Source: an uncultured Acholeplasmataceae bacterium (GTDB lineage: Bacteria > Bacillota_I > Bacilli_A > Acholeplasmatales > Acholeplasmataceae). From it: a DNA stretch of 8,514 bases. A program made the position numbers and the translations under genes. Below, piece after piece: positions 1 through 6,894 of this stretch. The stretch covers positions 1 through 8,514 of the forward strand of contig CALKAH010000358.1 in the NCBI GenBank assembly GCA_937983315.1, given 5' to 3'. Under the pieces are notes generated by a model. That model was not told where the DNA came from. It did not search any database and saw only the letters and a program-made list of their open reading frames with translations. Numbering within the stretch: the first letter of the stretch is position 1; the number at the start of each line of letters is the position of its first letter.

Positions 1-46
1 ACCACCGAGATCTACACTCTTTCCCTACACGACGCTCTTCCGATCT
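1..46 (+). other. Illumina TruSeq universal adapter remnant (sequencing artefact)
   Basis: Bases 1-46 match the 3' part of the TruSeq universal (P5-side) adapter, beginning ACCACCGAGATC and ending GACGCTCTTCCGATCT, with no mismatch to the adapter as I know it. Genomic sequence starts at base 47. The adapter is joined directly to the coding sequence of the PLP enzyme, so the true contig end lies inside that gene. Read on the minus strand in the frame of that gene, the adapter encodes D-R-K-S-V-V and then a TAG stop at 25-27. That false C-terminus should be trimmed from any protein record. Confidence 0.98.
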
Positions 47-681
47 GGATTAATAGCCGCATTTCGGTTATACCATCCATAATGATCGATAGCCTTTTTT
101 GAAAGATTATAGGTATCTTGATAATCACCATCAACCATGATGACATGTGCACCATAAATTTGAAGTTGCGCAAGTTTCCCTAAAGGTGCTCTTTTTGGAA
201 CAAAGATATATGTCTTAATGCCCATGCGTGCTGCGCTTGCGGCTAAAGACGATGCCGCGTTACCTGTTGAACTGCATGAAATAATCGGGTTATGTTCTTC
301 AATCGCACGTAAAACAGCAATCGCGCTTGCACGATCTTTGAGTGAACCACTTGGATTGAGTCCATCATCTTTGATATAGAGTTCTCGAACATGAAGAATC
401 TTGTGAAGATGATTCGTTTGATATAAGGGTGTCCATCCAATCTTAAGCATCTTCGGTGTATGTGTGCTTTCGATTGGTAATAATTCTAAATATCGAAACA
501 TCGTGTAATCATGATTATGTTCAAGAGATTGGCGATTCAATGTGCTTTTCATCGCCTGATAATCATATAAAACATCTAAGATACCTTCATCACCACACAG
601 GGGACATGTGGTTTTAACTTCATTTGGATGAAAAATTTGATGACACTTCGTGCATTGTAAACCTGTGATATATGGATTCAT
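47..681 (-). CDS. Threonine-synthase-like PLP-dependent enzyme, 3' end missing
   Basis: The first 212 residues of a fold-type II PLP enzyme are present. An N-terminal zinc ribbon has Cys10, Cys13, Cys26 and Cys29, as in many threonine synthases. It is followed by a GWTPL motif near residue 82, the PLP-lysine motif NPSGSLKDRAS with Lys115 as the expected Schiff-base lysine, and the phosphate-binding SSTGNAASSLA at 137-147. Threonine synthases of this type are usually about 400 residues, so roughly half is missing because the contig ends in adapter. The ATG at 679-681 overlaps the TGA stop of the adenine deaminase gene (ATGA), with AAGAAGG at 689-695 seven bases upstream, so the start is firm and translation is probably coupled. 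Threonine synthase is the closest family I recognise. However, its place at the end of a purine operon suggests it may act on another amino acid, for example as a lyase on 2,3-diaminopropionate as YgeX does in E. coli. That role is inference. Confidence 0.85.
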
Positions 682-2405
682 GATTGAGCCTTCTTATCAT
701 ATGCAATCGGGATAATACGAAATGATTCAACGTCAAATAAACCGCGATCGGTCAGTTTGAGCTTAGGAATAACGGGTAAAGCTAGAAATGCGAGTGCGAT
801 AAAGGGGTCACCCATATCTTTCTGATATCCCATCTCGTTCATCTTTTGCTTCATTCGAGAGAGTGATTGTTCAACATGGTGTTCTAGTTGATTGGTCATG
901 ATCCCTGAGATTTCGAGTTGAAGATAATCAACAACACGATCATGTTCAACAATAACGATTCCGCCTTGGAGTTCTTTAATCTTTTGTGTCGCACATCGCA
1001 TCGCTTCATCTGAGGTTCCAGCTATCACGATATTATGTGAGTCGTGTGCGATGGTCATGGCGATTGCACCATCTTTGAAACCAAATCCTTTCACAAGACC
1101 CACAGCCATGCTGTTTCTCTTGTGGTGTCTTTCAATGACTGCAAGTTTCATGATGTTCTGTTCTGGATGATAGTTGAAATGATGATCCTGATGATCAACT
1201 TTTTCAATGAGATGATGGGTGATAATGTTATTTTTAATTAAACCAATCACATGTGCATATTCTTGATCAAGAGGTAAATCAAACGAGATGAAATCATCAT
1301 TGAATTGAACCGTGTTCAAAACATCACGTGGTATCATCTGCTTATGCTCGAATAGAGGAACACCATCTTTTGCGACAAGTTGACCTCTCTTGTAAACATA
1401 GGCTGGGTCAATGTGCTTAAAATCGTTAAAGACGATAAAATCAGCCATTTTACCGGGAGCAAGTCCTCCCACATCCTTTAAGTGATAGCATGTTGCAGCA
1501 TTAATGGTTGCCATCGAGATAGCATCGATTGGGTCAATTCCTTCTTCGATTGCTAAATTCACATTATAATTGATATGCCCTTCTAGACGAATATCTTCAG
1601 GGTGTTTATCATCTGTACAAAAGAGTGTACGGTTGAGATATTTCTTCTTTAATCCTTGAAGTAAAGGTCTTGTATTTCGCGTCGCTGAGCCTTCTCTTAA
1701 GTGAACATACATACCTCGTCTAATGCGTTCGATCATCGGTTGTGGATAGGTACACTCATGATCGGTTTGAATGCCAGCATAGGCATAAGCATTCAAATCG
1801 AATCCACACAGGTCAGGTGCATGTCCATCAATGTTTGACGTTTTCATCACATCTATTTTTTCGTGAATCATTCGATCACCTTGAATTACGGAAGGATAGT
1901 CCATAACTTCCCCCAAACCAATGACACGAGGATGTTTTTTAAGTTTCTTAATATCTTGAGCAGTAATGATGGCTCCACTGTTTTCATCTTTGGTTGCTGG
2001 TACACAAGAAGGTATCATCATATAGACATTGAGTGGAATGTGTTCACTGCTTTCTAGCATAAATTCAATCCCTTTAATCCCACTAACGTTTGCAATCTCA
2101 TGGGGATCAGCAATAACCGTTGTTGTTCCTTTGGGAACGACAATACGCGCAAAACCACCAGGTGTTAGCATTGATGATTCAATATGGACATGACCATCGA
2201 TGAATCCTGGTGCGATATAATATCCTGATAGATCAACTTCTTCGATACCTTGATAATCACCAATACCAAGAATGATACCATCGTGAACAGCAAGATCTTT
2301 TTCTTCGATTTCTTTACTGTAAACATTGATGATTTTCGCATGTTTAAAGACGAGTGTTGCCTTTTCTAATCCTCGACACATATTCAAGATGCGTTTTTTA
2401 TCCAT
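678..2405 (-). CDS. ade: Adenine deaminase
   Basis: This 575-residue amidohydrolase converts adenine to hypoxanthine and ammonia in the cytoplasm. Length matches bacterial Ade/AdeC (about 575-590). Seen in order, numbered from the ATG at 2405: the metal-binding HVH at 72-74 in GFIDGHVHIESSM, DPHEIANV near 100-107, GEVMDYP at 165-171, the HAPDLCG loop near 195, TDHE at 214-217, CTDDKHP at 263-269, and the family-specific C-terminal domain with GFGFKDGAIAMTIAHDSHN. A longer frame exists upstream from a TTG at 2441, but AAAGGA at 2414-2419 lies eight bases before the ATG at 2405, which makes that the start. It begins four bases after the FAD subunit gene and ends in an ATGA overlap with the PLP enzyme gene. 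Hypoxanthine, its product, is a natural substrate for the molybdenum hydroxylase encoded just upstream. No key residue appears to be missing. Confidence 0.95.
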   Translation of the reverse strand: MDKKRILNMCRGLEKATLVFKHAKIINVYSKEIEEKDLAVHDGIILGIGDYQGIEEVDLSGYYIAPGFIDGHVHIESSMLTPGGFARIVVPKGTTTVIADPHEIANVSGIKGIEFMLESSEHIPLNVYMMIPSCVPATKDENSGAIITAQDIKKLKKHPRVIGLGEVMDYPSVIQGDRMIHEKIDVMKTSNIDGHAPDLCGFDLNAYAYAGIQTDHECTYPQPMIERIRRGMYVHLREGSATRNTRPLLQGLKKKYLNRTLFCTDDKHPEDIRLEGHINYNVNLAIEEGIDPIDAISMATINAATCYHLKDVGGLAPGKMADFIVFNDFKHIDPAYVYKRGQLVAKDGVPLFEHKQMIPRDVLNTVQFNDDFISFDLPLDQEYAHVIGLIKNNIITHHLIEKVDHQDHHFNYHPEQNIMKLAVIERHHKRNSMAVGLVKGFGFKDGAIAMTIAHDSHNIVIAGTSDEAMRCATQKIKELQGGIVIVEHDRVVDYLQLEISGIMTNQLEHHVEQSLSRMKQKMNEMGYQKDMGDPFIALAFLALPVIPKLKLTDRGLFDVESFRIIPIAYDKKAQS

Positions 2406-2409
2406 GCCA

Positions 2410-3258
2410 TCATTCCTTTCCAATGGATGCGATAAAATCAATCAGTAAATTGATCGCAACCTTTTTTCGGTAGACCTTTGTTGATCTCTGATCATCAATG
2501 GGTTGTATCCATGGATCATATGCGTTGATGATATGATCTTGTATCTTGTATAAATCTCTCGTTTTCGTACCGATGATTTGTTTTTCAATATCGGGTTTTC
2601 TTAATACTGTTTGATAGACAGCACCCCACGCCATACGAAAATCAACGATGGTATCGTCTTGACATGTAGCGAGTCCAATCAATGAAACTTTCGATATAGC
2701 ATCAGCTTTTCTAGGTCCCACTTTAACCCATTTTTGATATTCATCATGACGGTTGGGAATCATGATTTCTGTCATGATTTCATCGGGTTTGATGATTGTT
2801 TTTCTGGGGCCAATAATGAATTCTTGTATCGGAATGATTCGTTTTTGATGGATACTTTGTAGACACACTGATGCATCAACGGCATAGAGATAGACCAGTG
2901 TATCTCCTGCAGGTGATGCATTGCAGATATTTCCTGCAAGTGTCGCAAGATATCTAATACCTGGAGATGCAATATCGGAAATGACATCTTTTAATAGCTT
3001 TGGAACCAGGTTTGAATGCACCATTGTTTCTAAGGTAGTTAATGCACCAATATGAAGTGACGTCTCATCTGTAACTATATAATTCAGTTCTTTTATATGA
3101 TTGATGTAACAAACATTCTTCTTAAAATGAGGGGGAGTTTGTGCGGTTGATCGATGTTGAACCATCAGATCTGTACCACCAGCAAGAATCATGTATGTGC
3201 CATCTTGGATGATCGATAAAGCTTCCTTAAGTGTAGAAGGGATCATGTGATTTACCAT
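2410..3258 (-). CDS. Xanthine-dehydrogenase-family FAD-binding subunit
   Basis: A 282-residue FAD subunit of a three-subunit molybdenum hydroxylase. It takes electrons from the 2Fe-2S subunit and passes them to NAD(P) or another acceptor. The two flavin-binding signatures of the family are visible: AGGTDLM at 26-32 and the loop LATLAGNICNASPAGD at 104-119. A later KVGPRKADAISKVSL segment is typical of the CO-dehydrogenase flavoprotein C-terminal domain. Length is normal for stand-alone XdhB/YgfM-type subunits (about 260-295). The ATG at 3258 has AGGTG at 3266-3270 seven bases upstream and overlaps the end of the Fe-S subunit gene by 7 bases. A second in-frame ATG four codons later is possible but less well placed. 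It ends with TGA at 2410-2412. By size and neighbours it is closest to YgfM of the ssnA region, though I cannot separate that from ordinary XdhB by eye. Confidence 0.92.
   Translation of the reverse strand: MVNHMIPSTLKEALSIIQDGTYMILAGGTDLMVQHRSTAQTPPHFKKNVCYINHIKELNYIVTDETSLHIGALTTLETMVHSNLVPKLLKDVISDIASPGIRYLATLAGNICNASPAGDTLVYLYAVDASVCLQSIHQKRIIPIQEFIIGPRKTIIKPDEIMTEIMIPNRHDEYQKWVKVGPRKADAISKVSLIGLATCQDDTIVDFRMAWGAVYQTVLRKPDIEKQIIGTKTRDLYKIQDHIINAYDPWIQPIDDQRSTKVYRKKVAINLLIDFIASIGKE
2414..2419 (-). promoter_or_regulatory. Ribosome binding site deciding the ade start
   Basis: AAAGGA on the minus strand, eight bases before the ATG at 2403-2405. It lies inside the longer frame that begins at TTG 2441, so that upstream TTG is unlikely to be used. 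Confidence 0.75.
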
Positions 3259-3722
3259 AATCCTTCACCTCGTTTGGCTGCTCTTAAAATAGCTTTAATG
3301 ATCATGTTATATCCTGTGCACCGACAAAGATTACCTGTTAAGGCTTCTCTAACTTCATCTTCAGTGGGGTGTGGATTTTGTGTTAATAAACTTTGAGCAG
3401 CTAAGATCATCCCTGGTGAACAAATCCCACATTGTGATCCACCTTCTTCTATCATCGCTTCTTCAATCACATGATACTGTGGAGTCTTACTAAATCCTTC
3501 AATCGTTGTGATCTTTCGATCTTTCACATGAGCAAAGGGCATCAAGCAACTATGGGCAATGTGACCATCCAAAAGAATCGCACATGCTCCACATTCACCT
3601 TCACCACATCCCTCTTTCGTCCCTTTGAGGTGAAGTTCATCTCTTAAAACATCCAAAAGTCGACGACTTGGATCGGTATCATGTTCGATGATTTGGTTAT
3701 TCAATACACATTTAATCTTCAT
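3252..3722 (-). CDS. Xanthine-dehydrogenase-family 2Fe-2S subunit
   Basis: A 156-residue iron-sulfur subunit that carries electrons from the Mo site to FAD. All eight cluster cysteines are present, numbered from the ATG at 3722. The plant-ferredoxin-type cluster has Cys39, Cys44, Cys47 and Cys59 in GCGEGECGACAILLDG...SC. The alpha-helical cluster has Cys98 and Cys101 (QCGICSPGM) and Cys133 and Cys135 (GNLCRCTGY). Length is typical (150-165). The frame can be opened two codons earlier at a TTG (3728), but the ATG at 3722 is the stronger choice, with GTGGAG at 3733-3738 ten bases upstream. The first 11 bases overlap the 3' end of the Mo subunit gene. No frameshift or missing ligand is seen, so the subunit should be functional. 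Confidence 0.95.
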   Translation of the reverse strand: MKIKCVLNNQIIEHDTDPSRRLLDVLRDELHLKGTKEGCGEGECGACAILLDGHIAHSCLMPFAHVKDRKITTIEGFSKTPQYHVIEEAMIEEGGSQCGICSPGMILAAQSLLTQNPHPTEDEVREALTGNLCRCTGYNMIIKAILRAAKRGEGLW

Positions 3723-5802
3723 GTTCAATCAACTCCACGATCATCTCTGGTGTTGCTGGAATCTTATGTATCGGCTTCTTGATGGCCATCTCAATCGCTA
3801 AAGCAACTGCAGGTGCTCCACCAACAAGCGTCAGTTCACCTAAGCCTTTCGCCCCATATGGACCTAATGCATAGGGGTTATCCATAAAGATGGTTTCTGT
3901 TGGACAGACATCTTTTGAAGTGGGGATGATATAATCGGTGAAATTTTTATGGATAACTTTGCCTTCACGAACATCCATTTTTTCAAGATATCCAAAGGCG
4001 ACACCTTGTGCAATACCACCATCAGCTTGGCCCAAGGCTAAGCGTTCGTCGATGACTTTTCCAATATCATAAACACTCCATATATGTTTGAGATTCACTT
4101 CATAGGTTATCGGATTAACCTCAACTTCAACGACATTAACACCCCATGAGTATGCAGGATAGGCATCACCTTGAAGTTTTTCTTCATTCCACTTCATGTA
4201 TTCAGGTTGAACATACGATTCAATGATTTCCATCTTTTCATGACTCTTCCATGATTGTTTCAGTTTGAGTGCTGCACGTGCGAGTAAACCCCCAACAATC
4301 ATGGTTGTTCTGGATGCAACCGTTGGACCAGAATCGGGGACATCATCCGTATCAGCACCTTCATAAATCACATGGATATCTTGACGATCTAAAACATGTT
4401 CAACAATTTTCTTTAATGTCGTCAGTTGACCTTGTCCCATATCGACAGTTGCAACTTCAATATAGACATCATCTTTCTCATCTTTGATGAGTTTGACTTT
4501 TGCATGAATATGTTCAGCTTCACCACTACCTGTGAATCCACATCCATGAAGGAAGAAACTCATGCCGATGCCTTGATAAGATAATGGATGATGGTATCTC
4601 TTGCTTTTCTCGATATAATCTGACATCTTGATCGCTTTTTCAATCATTTTAGGCATGATGATTGGATCTCTAAATAATCCGCTTGTTGATGTTAGATCGT
4701 TTTGTTTCGCAAGATGACTCATGCGAAATGTTAGGCTATCTATCTTTAACCTCTTTGCGAGATGTTCTATCATCATATCGACAGCAAAAATCATTTGGGG
4801 TGCACCAAAACCTCGAAAAGCTCCAGTAGGCACTGTATGGGTGAGATAAACATCACCTGTCACATCTAAATTCGTTATGGTATACGCGGAAGTTGCTGCT
4901 AACATCGCGCGTGAAAGCACGACACTGGATAAACCGATATAGGCTCCACCATTGATACTGACATGTGTTTTGAAAGCTGTGATATGATTGTTTTTGATTG
5001 CAGCTTGAATCGTGATATAGGATGGATGTCTCTTCGTGGTTGAGATCATATCTTCTTCACGCTCATAGATCATCTTGATGGGCACATGAATATGATGAAC
5101 TGCAACTGCGAGTTGACAAGCGATCATCGATGGAAATTCTTCTTTCCCACCAAATGCTCCACCAACTGCAGGTTGTATGACGCGAACATTCTTATCATCA
5201 TAACCCAGAGCTTCTAGAACAGCATTTTTAACATAATACGGGCACTGAATCGATCCTATTAATGTGATTTTGTCATCTGTTTCTGGATATGCAATCATGC
5301 CTTGTGGCTCAATATAGGCTTGTTCTTGGTACCCTGTTTCAAAACGTTCTTCAATAATCTGATCAGCATCATCAAATGCTCGTTTCGGATCACCTTTTTG
5401 GTAAGATTTCGTGATCACCACATGACCTTGATCAAACGTGGGTTGCTTAGGTTCATAGATCACTTCAATTTGACTTAAGATGTTTTGAATGACTTCTTGA
5501 TCTTGACCAATCACAAGTAGTATCGGTTCACCGATATAATTGACTTCTTGATCCGCAAATACTTTCCAATCCTCTTCAATCATTTTCACCACATTTTTGT
5601 AAGGAAGGTGACTCGCATCGATGATGTAATAACCTTCTGGAAGAGAGGGTTTATTGACATGGAAATTCGCATATGGATAAATGGATCTTAGTGTTTTGGC
5701 ATAGTAAAGACCAGGAATCTCATAGTCACTGACATAGCGTGCTCTTCCCGATAATTTTTCAGGATTATCAACTTTGGGTATTGATTTTGATATATCCTTC
5801 AT
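3712..5802 (-). CDS. Xanthine-dehydrogenase-family molybdenum-binding subunit (purine hydroxylase, probable)
   Basis: A 696-residue catalytic subunit that hydroxylates a heterocycle at a molybdopterin centre. An a/b hammerhead domain spans about 10-125 and the Mo-binding domains about 140-690. Visible motifs are Q186 in GSIQCPYYV, GGAFGGKEE at 214-222, GAFRGFGAPQ at 327-336, MGQGQLT at 455-461, SGPTVASRTTMIVGG near 491-505, and GPYGAKGLGELTL at 647-659 with E656 as the expected catalytic base. Aligned by eye to bovine xanthine oxidase, E221 and R298 match the purine-recognition residues Glu802 and Arg880, and Q186 and E656 match Gln767 and Glu1261. This favours a purine substrate over an aldehyde. 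It is some 60 residues shorter than most relatives (about 760), apparently in the region after residue 508, but no motif is lost. The ATG has AGAGG at 5809-5813 six bases upstream. Whether the site carries a selenium ligand, as in some anaerobic relatives, cannot be read from the sequence. Confidence 0.92.
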   Translation of the reverse strand: MKDISKSIPKVDNPEKLSGRARYVSDYEIPGLYYAKTLRSIYPYANFHVNKPSLPEGYYIIDASHLPYKNVVKMIEEDWKVFADQEVNYIGEPILLVIGQDQEVIQNILSQIEVIYEPKQPTFDQGHVVITKSYQKGDPKRAFDDADQIIEERFETGYQEQAYIEPQGMIAYPETDDKITLIGSIQCPYYVKNAVLEALGYDDKNVRVIQPAVGGAFGGKEEFPSMIACQLAVAVHHIHVPIKMIYEREEDMISTTKRHPSYITIQAAIKNNHITAFKTHVSINGGAYIGLSSVVLSRAMLAATSAYTITNLDVTGDVYLTHTVPTGAFRGFGAPQMIFAVDMMIEHLAKRLKIDSLTFRMSHLAKQNDLTSTSGLFRDPIIMPKMIEKAIKMSDYIEKSKRYHHPLSYQGIGMSFFLHGCGFTGSGEAEHIHAKVKLIKDEKDDVYIEVATVDMGQGQLTTLKKIVEHVLDRQDIHVIYEGADTDDVPDSGPTVASRTTMIVGGLLARAALKLKQSWKSHEKMEIIESYVQPEYMKWNEEKLQGDAYPAYSWGVNVVEVEVNPITYEVNLKHIWSVYDIGKVIDERLALGQADGGIAQGVAFGYLEKMDVREGKVIHKNFTDYIIPTSKDVCPTETIFMDNPYALGPYGAKGLGELTLVGGAPAVALAIEMAIKKPIHKIPATPEMIVELIEHED
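3733..3738 (-). promoter_or_regulatory. Ribosome binding site for the 2Fe-2S subunit
   Basis: GTGGAG on the minus strand, ten bases before ATG 3722 and four before the alternative TTG 3728. The spacing is somewhat long for the ATG and short for the TTG; codon preference favours the ATG. The site lies within the coding end of the Mo subunit gene. Confidence 0.5.
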
Positions 5803-5811
5803 GTTTAACCT

Positions 5812-6891
5812 CTAATGATCCATCACGATTGCGTGTGTTGGACATTTAGCAACACATAGACCACATTCAAAACATTTATGTTCATCAAATGTGATCTTAT
5901 CGAGCATCTCAATCGCAAAATATGGACAGACTTTCACACAAAGATCACATGTGATACATTTTTCTTCAATGAGAGTAGGTACAGAACGTTTATATTTAAC
6001 TTCATTCTTTAAAACAGTTTGTTTGACTTCTTCAACACTACTAAATCCATATTTTTGAAGTCTTTCTGGTAAATCATCAATGATTTTTTTATAGAGTTGC
6101 TTTCCTTTGATAAGTGCAGCTGAAAGCATTTGGACTGCACTGGCACCTGCTAAAAGAAATTCAATCACATCATCTGCAGATTCGATTCCACCTACTCCAA
6201 TGACAGTGAGTGATGGTTCTGCCTTTTTAATCGTATAGATCGTTGCAAGTGCTAACGGTTTAATCGCAGGTCCTGATGTCCACACAAAACCTGATTCATT
6301 TCCATAGATGATCGATTTGGTTTGAAGATCAATTTTCATGGTCGGTCCAAGAGAGTTGATTGCAACCACCCCATTGGCTCCATTTTCCTTGATGACTTTA
6401 GCAAAACCTGCTGGATTAGGGATATGTGGACTAATCTTCATATACAAAGGCTTTTTTGTATGTTTTCGAATCGTCTTTACGGTATCTGCGATCGTATCAA
6501 GGTTTGTCCCTACATAGTGGGTTGATACTTCAAACGCATCAGCAAAAGGATCCAATAAAGGAATGAGGACTTCCATATCTTCCTTGGTATAACCAACGCT
6601 GATCCATAGAGGTATGGTTTTGATTTTCATATAATTGGGTAAAAATGTATGAATCCACGTTTCTTTGGGATACTCGCTCCATAGTTCACTATTCATGACA
6701 TAGTTTTTTTCACTATAGATACAAGGTTTAGGGATATGTGCATCATGGGTGGAAATTGTTTTAGCCACCATTGCACCACATCCTAGATCTTGTAGATACT
6801 TCATCTTTTCATCATCACCCACAAGTGGTCCAGCTGCTGGCATCAGTGGGTTTTTTAATCTAAATCCATCAAATGAAGTGGTTATATCCAT
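5812..6891 (-). CDS. PreA-like dihydroorotate-dehydrogenase-family flavoprotein with two 4Fe-4S clusters
   Basis: A 359-residue cytoplasmic protein. Residues 1-300 form an FMN-binding TIM barrel of the dihydroorotate/dihydropyrimidine dehydrogenase family: LKNPLMPAAGP at 12-22, Lys44 in VAKT, Lys152 in MKIS, Asn179 in AINS, and the FMN-phosphate region GVGGIES...LLAGASAVQ at 232-254. Residues 312-322 and 340-350 form a bacterial ferredoxin domain with two CxxCxxCxxxC sets (Cys312, 315, 318, 322 and Cys340, 343, 346, 350). The layout matches PreA and the C-terminal part of mammalian dihydropyrimidine dehydrogenase. However, the NxSCPx loop is replaced by FEVSTHYVG (120-128), and no cysteine lies between residue 58 and the ferredoxin domain, so the usual active-site cysteine is absent. 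It may therefore reduce a different substrate or act mainly in electron transfer to the neighbouring hydroxylase. AAGGA at 6902-6906 precedes the ATG by ten bases, and the gene starts three bases after ssnA. Confidence 0.85.
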   Translation of the reverse strand: MDITTSFDGFRLKNPLMPAAGPLVGDDEKMKYLQDLGCGAMVAKTISTHDAHIPKPCIYSEKNYVMNSELWSEYPKETWIHTFLPNYMKIKTIPLWISVGYTKEDMEVLIPLLDPFADAFEVSTHYVGTNLDTIADTVKTIRKHTKKPLYMKISPHIPNPAGFAKVIKENGANGVVAINSLGPTMKIDLQTKSIIYGNESGFVWTSGPAIKPLALATIYTIKKAEPSLTVIGVGGIESADDVIEFLLAGASAVQMLSAALIKGKQLYKKIIDDLPERLQKYGFSSVEEVKQTVLKNEVKYKRSVPTLIEEKCITCDLCVKVCPYFAIEMLDKITFDEHKCFECGLCVAKCPTHAIVMDH

Positions 6892-6894
6892 CGA

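Noticed and set aside
25..46. Stop codon and last six codons of the PLP enzyme frame taken as a natural C-terminus
   Set aside because: They are encoded by adapter sequence; the genuine frame is open at base 47.
2410..2412. TGA as a selenocysteine codon in the FAD subunit
   Set aside because: The protein already has normal family length, the next gene starts within 4 bases, and FAD subunits of this family are not known selenoproteins. The same applies to the TGA at 678-680.
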